Source: Nocardia asteroides (lineage in GTDB: Bacteria; Actinomycetota; Actinomycetes; Mycobacteriales; Mycobacteriaceae). From it: a stretch of 64,000 nt of DNA. The notes under the pieces are model-generated. The model saw only the letters and a list, made by a program, of their open reading frames with translations, had not been told where the DNA came from and did no database searches. Both the position numbers and the translations under genes were made by a program. Of the stretch, positions 45,201 through 53,465 are shown piece after piece (positions within the stretch are counted from its first letter, which is position 1; every line of letters begins with the position of its first letter). The stretch lies in assembly GCF_900637185.1 (NCBI RefSeq), contig NZ_LR134352.1, positions 1,178,001-1,242,000 on the forward strand, written 5' to 3'.

Positions 45201-45375
45201 GCGCTCGCCTCCTGGTCGTCCGGCGGTGCGGTCGCGGCCGGTGGGGCAGCGTCGATCGGCCGTGCGGCGACCGGTGCCATCTCGCTCACGCGGTCGCCTC
45301 CCGATCGTTCGGGGGTTCGCTCGCGGCAGGCGGGGCATCGCCGACCGGCCGCGCGGGCAGCCGTGCCGCCACGCG
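45192..45375. repeat. Degenerate 89-bp tandem duplication
   Basis: Two copies of the kinase-end/regulator-start junction lie 89 bp apart: CTCGCTCAT at 45192 matches CTCGCTCAC at 45281, and the following ~85 bp align with many substitutions and a few indels. The divergence indicates an old duplication. Confidence 0.75.
45197..45289 (-). CDS. 30-codon chimeric ORF from tandem duplication
   Basis: Begins GTG-AGC-GAG (as the response regulator begins ATG-AGC-GAG), then repeats the kinase C-terminus: ARPIDAAPPAATAPPDDQEASA-stop versus ARPVGDAPPAASEPPNDREATA-stop. Its start overlaps the kinase stop and its stop overlaps the regulator ATG, so both couplings survive. An internal ATG at 45280 is an alternative start. 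Expression is not shown by sequence alone. Confidence 0.5.
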   Translation of the reverse strand: MSEMAPVAARPIDAAPPAATAPPDDQEASA

Positions 45376-46602
45376 GAACCCGCCGGAGGGCCGGGGCCCG
45401 GCGGTGAGCGCGCCGCCGAGCGCGTGCGCCCGTTCCCGCATCCCGATGATCCCGTTGCCGCCGGCGCCGGAGCGCACGGCCGGGCCGGTGGGCCGGGTGT
45501 TGTCGACGGTGATGTCGACCGATTCGGCGGTGTAGCGCAGGGTGATCAGCGCGGCGGCGCCGGGCGCGTGCCGCACCACATTGGTCAGCGATTCCTGGAT
45601 GATCCTGGCCGCGGCCACGTCCATCACGCTCGGCAGTTTCTTGGGCGTGCCGATGATCTTGGTGTCGACGGTCAATCCGGTCGCGCGGGTGCGTTCCAGC
45701 AGCGTGTCGAGATCGTCCAGGGACGGCGCGGGCGCGCGCGGCGCGGGTCGCGGCGGCGGGGCGGGCTGGGGCGCGGGTGGCGGCGAATCGGGCGCGGCGG
45801 CAACCGAATCGGAATACTCCTCGACGGGCGCCACGCTCGCTCCGCTGCGGATGGCGTGCAGCAGCGTGTGCACCTCGGTGAGCGCCTCCTTGGACGTGGT
45901 CTTGATGGTGGCCAGCGCGGCGGCGGCCTGCTGCGGTTTGCGATCGAACAGCTCGAGCGCCACCGAGGACTGCACATTGATCAGCGAAAGACTGTGCGCG
46001 AGCACATCGTGCAGCTCCCGTGCGATGGCGAGGCGTTCCTCACTGGCCGCCCGCGCCTGCTGCGCCTGCTCGTCGCGGCGCGCGGCCTCGGCGCGCTGCC
46101 TGCGCGCGAGCACGATCGCCCGCCGCTGACGCACCCCCTCGGCCACCGCGATCAGCACACCCATCCAGGCCAGTAGCCCGAAGGCCTGCCAGGCGCCGGT
46201 GCCCCGACCGAGCAGCGCGGGCAGCGGCCACACCATGGTCAGATAGCCCACCGCGACCAACGGATATGTGCGCCAACGCGATCCGTTGATGGCGGCGGTC
46301 AGGAAGGCGATCACCAGCGACAGGAAGATCGGCCCATAGCCGTAGTCGCGCAGCACGTAGACGATCGCGGCGAACAGCGTCACCAGCAGGACTGGCTCCG
46401 GCAGCAGCCGCCGGAAGCCCAGCGCGATCGGGCCCGCGAGCAGCAACAGATACGCGAACGCGTCGAGCGAACGCACCCCGCTCTGGTGCGTATTCGCCCC
46501 GGAGCTCCCGGCGAGCTGGATCACCGCGACCACCACTGCCAGGCCCCAGTCCTGAACGACCGAGCCACGCTCCCATTTCGCAGACGCTCCCACCTCTGTC
46601 AC
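45286..46602 (-). CDS. Sensor histidine kinase (HisKA_3 type)
   Basis: A 438-residue NarX-like kinase: about six N-terminal membrane helices, a dimerisation/phosphoacceptor box ARELHDVLAHSLSLINVQSS (His active), a Pro-rich linker, and HATPase motifs IIQESLTNVVRHA and GGNGIIGMRERAHALGG. Start is uncertain: GTG 46602 or 46593; no good ribosome site. The ABC-2 transporter across the divergent region may be its target. Confidence 0.82.
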   Translation of the reverse strand: MTEVGASAKWERGSVVQDWGLAVVVAVIQLAGSSGANTHQSGVRSLDAFAYLLLLAGPIALGFRRLLPEPVLLVTLFAAIVYVLRDYGYGPIFLSLVIAFLTAAINGSRWRTYPLVAVGYLTMVWPLPALLGRGTGAWQAFGLLAWMGVLIAVAEGVRQRRAIVLARRQRAEAARRDEQAQQARAASEERLAIARELHDVLAHSLSLINVQSSVALELFDRKPQQAAAALATIKTTSKEALTEVHTLLHAIRSGASVAPVEEYSDSVAAAPDSPPPAPQPAPPPRPAPRAPAPSLDDLDTLLERTRATGLTVDTKIIGTPKKLPSVMDVAAARIIQESLTNVVRHAPGAAALITLRYTAESVDITVDNTRPTGPAVRSGAGGNGIIGMRERAHALGGALTAGPRPSGGFRVAARLPARPVGDAPPAASEPPNDREATA

Positions 46603-46785
46603 CCTATTGCGTGCGACGGCCGCCCGCGTGGGCCTGCGCGCGTAATTCCGGCTGGAACCACGCCGCGGCCGGTCAGCGGCGCCTCTCGGGGCGAATGTCT
46701 GGCGTCGCGGTAGGCCGCGCGGCGTAGTGGCGAAGCCGCCGCGCGACGGATGCCCGAACGCCGGTCCGGCGCGGATTCTGAGTCC

Positions 46786-47685
46786 ATGAACGATTCGATC
46801 GTGGTCACCGACGGGCTGACCAAGCGCTACGGCGAGCACCTCGCGGTGGACGCGGTGAGTATGCGGGTCGGCGCGGGGGAGATCTACGGCTTCCTCGGCC
46901 CCAACGGCGCGGGCAAGACCACCACGCTGCGCATGCTGGCCGGACTGATCCGGCCCAGCGCGGGCACGGCGCTGGTGCGCGGCCTGCCGCCGGGCGACCC
47001 GGCGGTCCTGCGCCGCATCGGCGTGCTCATCGAAGGCCCCGGCTTCTATCCGTACCTGTCCGGTCGCGACAATCTGCGCGTCCTGGCCCGATATCGCGGC
47101 CACGGTGCGGAGGCGGTCGAGCGCGCGCTGAGCCGCGTCGGCCTGGCGGACCGGGCGGGCGACCGCTTTCGCACCTATTCCCTCGGCATGAAACAGCGAC
47201 TCGGTGTCGGCGCCGCCCTGCTCGGCGACCCCGATCTGCTCGTCCTCGACGAGCCGACCAACGGCCTCGATCCGGCGGGCCTGGCCGACATGCGCACCCT
47301 CATCGTCGATCTCGCCGCCGACGGGCACACGGTGCTGCTGTCGAGCCATCAGCTGGCCGAGGTGCAGGAGATCTGCCATCGCGTAGGCGTGATCGCCGGC
47401 GGCAGGTTGCTGGCGGAGTCGACGGTGGCCGAACTACGCGGCACCGCAACGCTGCTGGTACGCGCGGACCCCGTCGCGTCCGCTGTCGCCGCGATCCGGG
47501 CGGTTACCGGCGCGCCGGTGCGGGCCGGTGCCGAGGGGATCCGCGTCGAGGCCACGGCGGCGACGGCGCCCGCCGTGGCGCGGGCCGTGCTGGCGGCGGG
47601 CGCCGACCTGCTCGAACTGCGGGTCGACGAGAAATCCCTGGAAGAAGTGTTCTTCGAGATGACGGCTGTGGAGGTCACGCGATGA
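46786..47685 (+). CDS. ABC transporter ATP-binding protein
   Basis: A 299-residue ABC ATPase with Walker A GPNGAGKTTT, signature YSLGMKQRLGVG (SLGMK in place of LSGGQ), Walker B LLVLDEPTNGLDP and switch histidine in LLSSHQ. Type as in DrrA/BcrA exporters. The ATG at 46786 opens MNDSIVVTDGLTKRYG; 46750 is an alternative. The membrane partner overlaps its stop. Confidence 0.9.
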   Translation: MNDSIVVTDGLTKRYGEHLAVDAVSMRVGAGEIYGFLGPNGAGKTTTLRMLAGLIRPSAGTALVRGLPPGDPAVLRRIGVLIEGPGFYPYLSGRDNLRVLARYRGHGAEAVERALSRVGLADRAGDRFRTYSLGMKQRLGVGAALLGDPDLLVLDEPTNGLDPAGLADMRTLIVDLAADGHTVLLSSHQLAEVQEICHRVGVIAGGRLLAESTVAELRGTATLLVRADPVASAVAAIRAVTGAPVRAGAEGIRVEATAATAPAVARAVLAAGADLLELRVDEKSLEEVFFEMTAVEVTR

Positions 47686-48533
47686 CGAGAGATCTGTGGG
47701 CGAGTCTGCGCGCGGAGTCGATCCGGCTGGGCCGCTGGCCCACGTTCTGGATCGTGCTCGGGGTGTGGATTCTGCTGAACCTCACCTTCGCCTACCTGTT
47801 CAATTACCTCGCCTACACCTCCGGCGAGAGCGGGGCCATGGCCGACGGCCTACCTCGTGACGTGCTGCTCGGCCAGCTGATGCCCGCCGCGGTGCCCGAG
47901 GTGTTCACCCAGGGGATGGCCATGTTCGGCGGCGCGTTGATGCTGATCCTGGGCGCGCTCGCGGTCGGCAGCGGGTACGGCTGGGGCACCTGGAAGACGG
48001 TGTTCACCCAGGGGCCGAGCAGGCAGGCCGTGGTCGGTGGACTGCTGGTCGGCCTGCTCGTCGTCGTGATCGCGCTCGTCGGTGTGGCGTTCGCCGTCGA
48101 TCTCGGGGTCGCGTCGCTGATCGCCGTGAGCGAGGGGCAGCCGCTGGTGCTGCCGTCGCTGGAACAGTCGGTGCTCGGAATCGGTTCCGGCGTGGCGATT
48201 CTGAGCATGTGGACGCTGGCGGGCGCGTGTGTCGGTGCCGTCGCCCGTGGTCCGGCGCTGGCCGTCGGCCTCGGTCTGGTGTGGGTGCTCGTGGTCGAGA
48301 ACCTGCTGCGCGGGGTGGCAGGCATCTTCGGCCCGATCGAGGCCGTGACCGATGTGCTGCCCGGTACGGCCGCCGGGTCGCTGGCGGGCGCCCTGCGCAC
48401 CGTCGACGGCCCGCCCACGCCCGGCGTGCTCGACATCCTGACCCGCGGCGAGTCGCTGGCGCTGCTCACCGGCTACCTGCTGGTCTTCGGCGGCGGGACG
48501 GTCTGGCTGATGACCCGCCGCGACCTGGCCTGA
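47682..48533 (+). CDS. ABC-2 type transporter permease
   Basis: A 283-residue membrane protein with about six hydrophobic helices, no ABC ATPase motifs, and an ABC-2 layout (FNYLAYTSG; GYGWGTWKTVFTQGPSRQAVV). Its ATG overlaps the ATPase stop, so the pair forms an exporter, possibly under the divergent two-component system. Substrate unknown. Confidence 0.87.
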   Translation: MTRDLWASLRAESIRLGRWPTFWIVLGVWILLNLTFAYLFNYLAYTSGESGAMADGLPRDVLLGQLMPAAVPEVFTQGMAMFGGALMLILGALAVGSGYGWGTWKTVFTQGPSRQAVVGGLLVGLLVVVIALVGVAFAVDLGVASLIAVSEGQPLVLPSLEQSVLGIGSGVAILSMWTLAGACVGAVARGPALAVGLGLVWVLVVENLLRGVAGIFGPIEAVTDVLPGTAAGSLAGALRTVDGPPTPGVLDILTRGESLALLTGYLLVFGGGTVWLMTRRDLA

Positions 48534-48537
48534 CCGA

Positions 48538-49023
48538 TCAGGACCACCCGGCCGGGTTCGAGGCCGTCTCCCGCGAGATGCCCGAACCCGTCTCGGGGAA
48601 GCCGCCGTACAGGCGGTCGTGCAGGTGGGCGAAGAAGTAACACATCTCCTCGCACTCGGCGTCGGGCACGGCGACGGCCGGATCGGCCAGCACGGCCTCG
48701 TAGTGCTCGCGCCCCATGGCGACGATGAAGCCGCGCGCGTACAGGAAGCCGTCGTCGGAGCCGTCGGTGATCTCCTGGATATCGGCCCGATCGATCTCGT
48801 AGAGCGCCCGCTCGGCGACCCGGTCCAGCGCGGTCAGCTCGGCGCTGGTGAAGTCGGTGCTCAGCGAGCGCAGGGCGTCGATGAAACGGTCGGTGTGTTC
48901 GCGCGGGAGATCGGCGCCCGGGGTGAGCAGGGCGGTGCGGGCCGCGGAACCGGCCCGGTCCCATGCGGTTTCGATCAGGGCCCAGAACTGGGCGGCTTCG
49001 CTGTCGGTCGGCAGTGTCGTCAC
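48538..49023 (-). CDS. DUF4240 domain protein
   Basis: A 161-residue soluble protein with the DUF4240 pattern: AQFWALIETAWDRAG near the start and DGSDDGFLYARGFIVAMGREHYEAVLADP. Function unknown, sometimes near toxin-like genes. GTG 49023 was chosen because TAGCGT stands 7 nt upstream (leaderless); earlier in-frame residues overlap the TetR gene region. Confidence 0.72.
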   Translation of the reverse strand: MTTLPTDSEAAQFWALIETAWDRAGSAARTALLTPGADLPREHTDRFIDALRSLSTDFTSAELTALDRVAERALYEIDRADIQEITDGSDDGFLYARGFIVAMGREHYEAVLADPAVAVPDAECEEMCYFFAHLHDRLYGGFPETGSGISRETASNPAGWS

Positions 49024-49033
49024 CCGGCTGACG

Positions 49034-49663
49034 CTAACCGTGGGGACCGACAGATTCCGGGCCGCCGAGCAGCCGATGGGCCAGCACCGCGAGCCCGTCG
49101 GTGATCTGCTCGGGCGCGAGCCCACGTTCGCGCTGACGCAGGTAGATCTCCGCCGCCAGCGGCGCGAGCACCACGTCGACCAGCGAATCCGGCTGGGGCA
49201 CAGCGGCATCGACCAGCAGGGCGCGGACGTGCGCGAACCAGAACCCGTACGCGCCGGTCGCGAAGCGCGCCCCGCCGGTCTCCGCGCCGAGCACCAGATG
49301 GGCGTGCGCCGTGAGCAATTCGACCATCGCGCCGTAGAAGGCGGCCAGCCGGTCGGCGGGAGCCGCGCCGGGGCCGAGCGGCGGCTCACCGCGCAGCAGC
49401 TGTTCCTGGAGCGCGCGTTCGTGTTCGTCGAGCAGGGCCTCGGCGATGGCGGTGCGGTCGGGGTAGCGGCGGTAGAGGGTGCCGCGGCCGACGCCGGCGG
49501 CCTTGGCGATGTCGTCCATGGTGACCGTGCGTGGGTCGCGGGTGGCGAACAGTTCGGCGGCCGCCGCCAGCACCTTGGCCCGGTTGCGGGCGGCGTCGGT
49601 GCGCTCGGCGGGCCGCGGCGCGTCGAGCGCGGTGCCGGTGAGCAGGTCTGATCGGGGCTCCAT
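49034..49663 (-). CDS. TetR-family repressor
   Basis: A 209-residue TetR protein with HTH TMDDIAKAAGVGRGTLYRRYPDRTAI near the N-terminus. ATG 49663 opens MEPRSDLLTG; a longer frame crosses the operators. It is divergent from the azoreductase-SMR pair and likely represses both and itself through the two GGACA-N3-TGTCC sites. Confidence 0.9.
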   Translation of the reverse strand: MEPRSDLLTGTALDAPRPAERTDAARNRAKVLAAAAELFATRDPRTVTMDDIAKAAGVGRGTLYRRYPDRTAIAEALLDEHERALQEQLLRGEPPLGPGAAPADRLAAFYGAMVELLTAHAHLVLGAETGGARFATGAYGFWFAHVRALLVDAAVPQPDSLVDVVLAPLAAEIYLRQRERGLAPEQITDGLAVLAHRLLGGPESVGPHG

Positions 49664-49692
49664 GGTGACGACTGTAGCCCAGAAACGAATAT

Positions 49693-49709
49693 GTGGACAA
49701 GGTGTCCAC
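49693..49709. promoter_or_regulatory. TetR operator 1
   Basis: Perfect palindrome GTGGACA-AGG-TGTCCAC between the divergent TetR and azoreductase genes. Confidence 0.7.
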
Positions 49710-49739
49710 TTATGTTCTATGGTCGTGTCAGCGACAAGC

Positions 49740-49752
49740 GGACATGATGTCC
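49740..49752. promoter_or_regulatory. TetR operator 2
   Basis: GGACA-TGA-TGTCC, the same half-sites as operator 1, 45 bp further on and 19 bp upstream of the azoreductase start. Confidence 0.65.
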
Positions 49753-49770
49753 ATTTATGGAAGGCTCGAC

Positions 49771-50421
49771 ATGACACACCTCCTGCACCTCGACGCCAGC
49801 GCCCGCACCCGGTCGGTCAGCCGCAGGCTGGGCGCGGAATTCGTCCAGTCCTGGCGGGCCGCGAACCCGGATGGCGAGTACACCTACCGCGACCTGGCCG
49901 CCGAGCCGACGCCCTTCATCGGCGAAGGCTGGACCGAGCTGTGCGACGCCGTCCTCGCCGCGGGCAGCACCGATCTCGACCGGCTGCCCGAACTGGCCGC
50001 GACACCGGCGGCACGGGCGGCGTGGGAGATCGTCGAGCCGCTGCTGGCGCAGGTACTGGCCGCCGACGTGATCCTCATCGGCACGCCGATGTACAACTAC
50101 TCGATCCCCGCTTCGCTCAAGGCCTGGCTCGACCAGATCACCTTCCCGCGAATGTCGCTGGGGGAGCGCAGGTTCGTGGTGGTCAGCGCCCGCGGCGGCG
50201 CGTACTCGCCCGGCGCGCCCAAAGCCGCGTTCGACTACCAGGAGCGCTACCTGCGCGACTTCTTCGCCGGGCACTTCGCGGTCACCGACACCGTCGTCGT
50301 GAACGCCGAACTGGCCAATGCCGTCCAGGACCCGAACCTGGCCCACCTGCGCGACGCGCACGAGGCATCACTGACCGCCGCGCTGACCGAAATCCGCCTG
50401 CTCGCGAAGGCGTACGTGTGA
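49771..50421 (+). CDS. azoR: FMN-dependent NADH-azoreductase / quinone reductase
   Basis: A 216-residue flavodoxin-fold enzyme: LHLDASARTRSVSRRL (FMN phosphate site), GTPMYNYSIPASLKAWLDQ and VVSARGGAYSPG. Reduces quinones and azo compounds, a detoxifying role. AAGG lies upstream of the ATG. SMR gene starts at its stop (TGATG), forming an operon under the divergent TetR. Confidence 0.88.
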   Translation: MTHLLHLDASARTRSVSRRLGAEFVQSWRAANPDGEYTYRDLAAEPTPFIGEGWTELCDAVLAAGSTDLDRLPELAATPAARAAWEIVEPLLAQVLAADVILIGTPMYNYSIPASLKAWLDQITFPRMSLGERRFVVVSARGGAYSPGAPKAAFDYQERYLRDFFAGHFAVTDTVVVNAELANAVQDPNLAHLRDAHEASLTAALTEIRLLAKAYV

Positions 50422-50741
50422 TGAGCTGGGTAATCCTCGGCCTGGCCGGCCTCGTCGAGATCGTCTGGTCACAGACCATCAAGCCCACCGAGAACTTCAC
50501 CAAACTCGGCCCGACTCTGCTCTGCATCGCACTCGGCTCGCTGGCCGTGTACCTGCTCTCGCGGGCCATGCACACCCTGCCGGTCGGCACCGCCTACGCG
50601 GTGTTCACCGGGATCGGGGCGCTGGGCGCGATCAGCCTCGGGGTGCTGGTGCACAAGGACCCGCTGAGCGCGGGCCGAATGCTGGCGCTGGCGCTGATCC
50701 TGGGCGGCATCGTGCTCGCCAGGGTCACCAATCCCGAGTAA
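50421..50741 (+). CDS. SMR family exporter (SugE/Gdx-like)
   Basis: A 106-residue, four-helix small multidrug resistance protein. The first helix has the essential glutamate in GLAGLVEIVWSQTIK, and LPVGTAYAVFTGIGALGAISLG is conserved. The WSxxxK pattern is nearer SugE/Gdx (guanidinium) than EmrE, but no guanidine riboswitch is seen. Confidence 0.85.
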   Translation: MSWVILGLAGLVEIVWSQTIKPTENFTKLGPTLLCIALGSLAVYLLSRAMHTLPVGTAYAVFTGIGALGAISLGVLVHKDPLSAGRMLALALILGGIVLARVTNPE

Positions 50742-50793
50742 CGCTGTCGCACACCCGATGCGGCCCTGACCGGCTCCGGGCCGGTAAGGTCGG

Positions 50794-51240
50794 ATGATGG
50801 ACCAGCCAGTTCGCCCCCCTGATCTGTCTGCGCGACCGCACGAGCTCACGGTCGAGCGCGTGATGAAAGCCTCGCCCAGCCTGCTCTACGCGGCTTGGAC
50901 GAAGGGCCTCGACCTGTGGCTGGCGGTTCCGGGTTCGGTGCTCGGCCGCCCCGGCGTCGACGAACCCCTCTATTTCGACACCGGCTCGGCCGACAAGCGC
51001 AACCCGCACTACGGCCGTGTCCTGGCCCTGGAGCCGGACCGCCGGGTGGAGTTCACCTGGGTCACCGCGGCCACCGAGGGCGTGGAGACCGTGGTCGCCG
51101 CGGAATTCCTCAAGCAGCCACGTGGCATCCGGCTGCGGTTGCGGCACTCCGGGTTCCCCACCGTCGCCATTCGCGATCTGCACCAGCAGGTCTGGCCGGA
51201 CATGCTGGAGCGCCTCGACGAGGTCACCGGCACCGCCTGA
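50794..51240 (+). CDS. SRPBCC (AHSA1-like) protein
   Basis: A 148-residue START-like fold, beginning ELTVERVMKASPSLLYAAWT and ending in a long amphipathic helix. Such proteins bind hydrophobic ligands or, as AHSA1 relatives, pair with ArsR regulators, but none is adjacent. AAGG precedes the ATG. Confidence 0.8.
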   Translation: MMDQPVRPPDLSARPHELTVERVMKASPSLLYAAWTKGLDLWLAVPGSVLGRPGVDEPLYFDTGSADKRNPHYGRVLALEPDRRVEFTWVTAATEGVETVVAAEFLKQPRGIRLRLRHSGFPTVAIRDLHQQVWPDMLERLDEVTGTA

Positions 51241-51319
51241 GCGGAAGCGGGGTCGGCACCGGCGCCCGGCCGAGTAGGTTCGTCAGCGGACGCAATTCCC
51301 CCGAATCGAAAGGATTGTC

Positions 51320-51757
51320 ATGCCGACTCGTAGCGCACGCACCCTCTGGGCAGGCGGACTGCAGGACGGTACCGGGCAGGTGGAACTGGTCAGCTCCGGT
51401 GCGGGCAAGTTCGATGTGACCTTCCCGCGCCGGGTGGCCGACGCCGCCGAGGGCACCAGCCCGGAGGAGCTGATCGGTGCGGCGCACTCGTCGTGCTACT
51501 CGATGGCGCTGTCGGCCGAGATCGCCAACGCCGGCGGCACCCCGGAGAGCCTGGACGTCACCGCCGACGTGACCCTCGGTCCCGACCCGGCCGGTGGCTT
51601 CCGGATCAGCAAGATCAAGCTGACCGTGCGCGCGGTGGCCCCCGGCCTGGACGCCGAGGGCTTCTACGCCGCCGCCGTCGCCGCCAAGAACGGCTGCCCG
51701 GTGAGCAAGGCCCTGGCCGGCGTCGCCGAAGTGGAGCTGGACGCCGAGATCATCTGA
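51320..51757 (+). CDS. OsmC/Ohr-family peroxide reductase
   Basis: A 145-residue OsmC protein with the two redox cysteines in AHSSCYSMAL and NGCPVSKAL. It reduces organic hydroperoxides with thiol donors. OsmC rather than Ohr, as no typical OhrR repressor is near. AAAGGA lies before the ATG. A bidirectional terminator follows. Confidence 0.9.
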   Translation: MPTRSARTLWAGGLQDGTGQVELVSSGAGKFDVTFPRRVADAAEGTSPEELIGAAHSSCYSMALSAEIANAGGTPESLDVTADVTLGPDPAGGFRISKIKLTVRAVAPGLDAEGFYAAAVAAKNGCPVSKALAGVAEVELDAEII

Positions 51758-51767
51758 GCATCGTGAC

Positions 51768-51802
51768 GCGGCTCATCGCTGGGTGAACCAGCGGTGAGCC
51801 GC
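51768..51802. terminator. Bidirectional hairpin terminator
   Basis: Arms GCGGCTCATCGCTGG and CCAGCGGTGAGCCGC (14 of 15 paired) with loop GTGAA, lying between convergent genes and including the stop codon region of the minus-strand one. Confidence 0.65.
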
Positions 51803-52225
51803 GGGCGTGTACATGGCCGCGATCGCGACCAGCACCGCCAGGATGTGCACGGTCCGGCAGCCGACGAGCACCGCCGACGACGGTGCCAGCTCGCCGAACA
51901 GCACCGCGTAGTCGTCGGCCGACAGCAGCACCGCGACCGGCTCGATGATCAGCGAGAGCAGTCCGACCACCCCGATCCCCACCGTCAGCAGGGCGCGCGC
52001 CACCCGGCTGCCGTGCAGCATGACCAGCGCGACGGCGGCCACGACGAGATAGATCGCCAGGCGTGGCAGCAGTCCCGCCGCGGTGGCACCGAATTCACCA
52101 CCGCCGCGCACGGCGCGCAGCAGTCCTTCGGCGGCACCGGCGGCCAGCGCGGTCAGCAGCGCGCCGAAGGCGACCGTGACGGCGACGGGGCGGTCGGCGG
52201 AAACGGAAAAGGCAGTGGCGGTCAT
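51773..52225 (-). CDS. Hypothetical four-helix membrane protein
   Basis: A 150-residue protein with four hydrophobic stretches (VAVTVAFGALLTALAAGA; LAIYLVVAAVALVMLHG; ALLTVGIGVVGLLSLI; ILAVLVAIAAMYTP). No family recognised. It follows the cbtA gene on the same strand by 36 bp, so it may belong to that transcript. Confidence 0.65.
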   Translation of the reverse strand: MTATAFSVSADRPVAVTVAFGALLTALAAGAAEGLLRAVRGGGEFGATAAGLLPRLAIYLVVAAVALVMLHGSRVARALLTVGIGVVGLLSLIIEPVAVLLSADDYAVLFGELAPSSAVLVGCRTVHILAVLVAIAAMYTPAAHRWFTQR

Positions 52226-52261
52226 GAGACCGACACTGCCTTTCCGGACGACCGGGGCGAA

Positions 52262-53050
52262 TCACCCCGCGGTAGCGACCTGCCCCGCTACGGGAGTACT
52301 ACGCCGCGTGGAGAATTCGGTGAGCGCGGCGAAGGCCAGGCCCAGCGACACCCACAGCGTGGTGGTCTCGGCCAGCGAGGCCACCCGGAACTTCCACAGC
52401 AGCGTCGCCGGGAAGTCGTCGGCGACCTCGTTCACGCCCGGCAGCAGAACGTAGCCGACCGTGGTGACCAGCACGAACGCGGCGACACCCGCGATGAGCC
52501 GGAGCGTGTCCAGCTGTCCGGCCAGCGCCCGGTACGCGGCGACCGCCGCCGCGACGGCGAGCAGGCCCAGCACGACCGCGGCGACCCACAGCCACGTGCG
52601 GTCGTTGATCGTCTCCGGATCGCCCACCGCGGGCGGGTTCGCCGGATACTTGAAGAACGGCACCGCGACGATCGCCGCCCACGCCAGCCCGGCGCTGATC
52701 AGCGAGAAGCGCGGTCCCGGCAGCGCGGTGTAGCGGCGGGCGATGTTCACCGCCGCGGCGAACAGGGCGCCGAAGGCCATCCCGGCGAGGCCGAGGGCGA
52801 GGAATTGTCCCGCCTTCTGCCCGGTCCGGCTGACCAAGGGTTCCTCGTCACCGCCGTGCGAATGGCCCTGGGGCTCGGCTGCCTCGTGCGGATGGTCCGC
52901 CGGAGCGGCGGCAGCTTCTTCGATGGCGATCGCGGCGTCCACCTGGGGCTCGCCGACGAAGTAGCCCACTGTCGCGGCCAGCAGGCCGGCGATCAAGCCG
53001 GCCAGCAGGCCACGCAACAGCAGGGTTTTCAGTGATCCGGTCAGTGGCAC
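52262..53050 (-). CDS. cbtA: Cobalt transporter subunit CbtA
   Basis: A 262-residue membrane protein with about six helices and a His-rich loop (ADHPHEAAEPQGHSHGGDEE) between the first two, which fits metal binding. CbtA-CbtB are predicted cobalt importers under B12 control. It overlaps cbtB by 10 bp. Confidence 0.87.
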   Translation of the reverse strand: MPLTGSLKTLLLRGLLAGLIAGLLAATVGYFVGEPQVDAAIAIEEAAAAPADHPHEAAEPQGHSHGGDEEPLVSRTGQKAGQFLALGLAGMAFGALFAAAVNIARRYTALPGPRFSLISAGLAWAAIVAVPFFKYPANPPAVGDPETINDRTWLWVAAVVLGLLAVAAAVAAYRALAGQLDTLRLIAGVAAFVLVTTVGYVLLPGVNEVADDFPATLLWKFRVASLAETTTLWVSLGLAFAALTEFSTRRSTPVAGQVATAG

Positions 53051-53241
53051 GGAACACCCAGCAGGTGACGTCCGTCGTGCATCAGCTCGTGCAGGAACAT
53101 CCCGCTACGCGAGACGGCCCCCTGGTCGAATCCGACCAGGTACAGGGCGAGCAGTGCCAGCAGAACGACACCGACCGTGACGAGCACGGTGGCCAGGGTG
53201 TCCAGGCCGGTAGACCGGCTGGGGGAATGCGCGATTGCCAT
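53041..53241 (-). CDS. cbtB: Cobalt transporter subunit CbtB
   Basis: A 66-residue single-helix protein (TVLVTVGVVLLALLALYLVG) ending in the metal motif HELMHDGRHLLGVPCH. AGGAGG lies 6-11 nt before the ATG at 53241. It is the first gene of the operon and is preceded by a cobalamin riboswitch, which senses adenosylcobalamin. Confidence 0.88.
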   Translation of the reverse strand: MAIAHSPSRSTGLDTLATVLVTVGVVLLALLALYLVGFDQGAVSRSGMFLHELMHDGRHLLGVPCH

Positions 53242-53261
53242 TCGGGTCCTCCTCAGGGATA

Positions 53262-53405
53262 CGCGTCCCATGGTCGAAGTGTGGTGCGCAGGTGCCGGTG
53301 TCTGGCTCTCCGGCACCGGGGACCCGGTACGGAATACAGTGGCGCGACCGCTCCGGAATCACACCGGAATTACCGCGCACCCACGCGTGTTTTCCCCCGA
53401 ACTGT
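53262..53405 (-). ncRNA. Cobalamin riboswitch
   Basis: On the minus strand the leader of cbtB contains the B12-box landmarks: GGTGTGATTCCGGAGCGG, then GCCACTGT (plus positions 53337-53344), and AGCCAGACACC (about 53297-53307). It matches the Cbl element; boundaries are approximate. It should shut off cbtBA when cobalamin is plentiful. Confidence 0.85.
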
Positions 53406-53465
53406 GACAGCAGCCGACCATGCACGTCAATATGGGTGCCCGCATGTCCAGGGGAAACGCCGTGA

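Noticed and set aside
45286..47379. A longer histidine kinase frame reaching 47379
   Set aside because: The part above 46602 overlaps the divergent ABC ATPase gene antisense and has no homology; the kinase begins near 46602.
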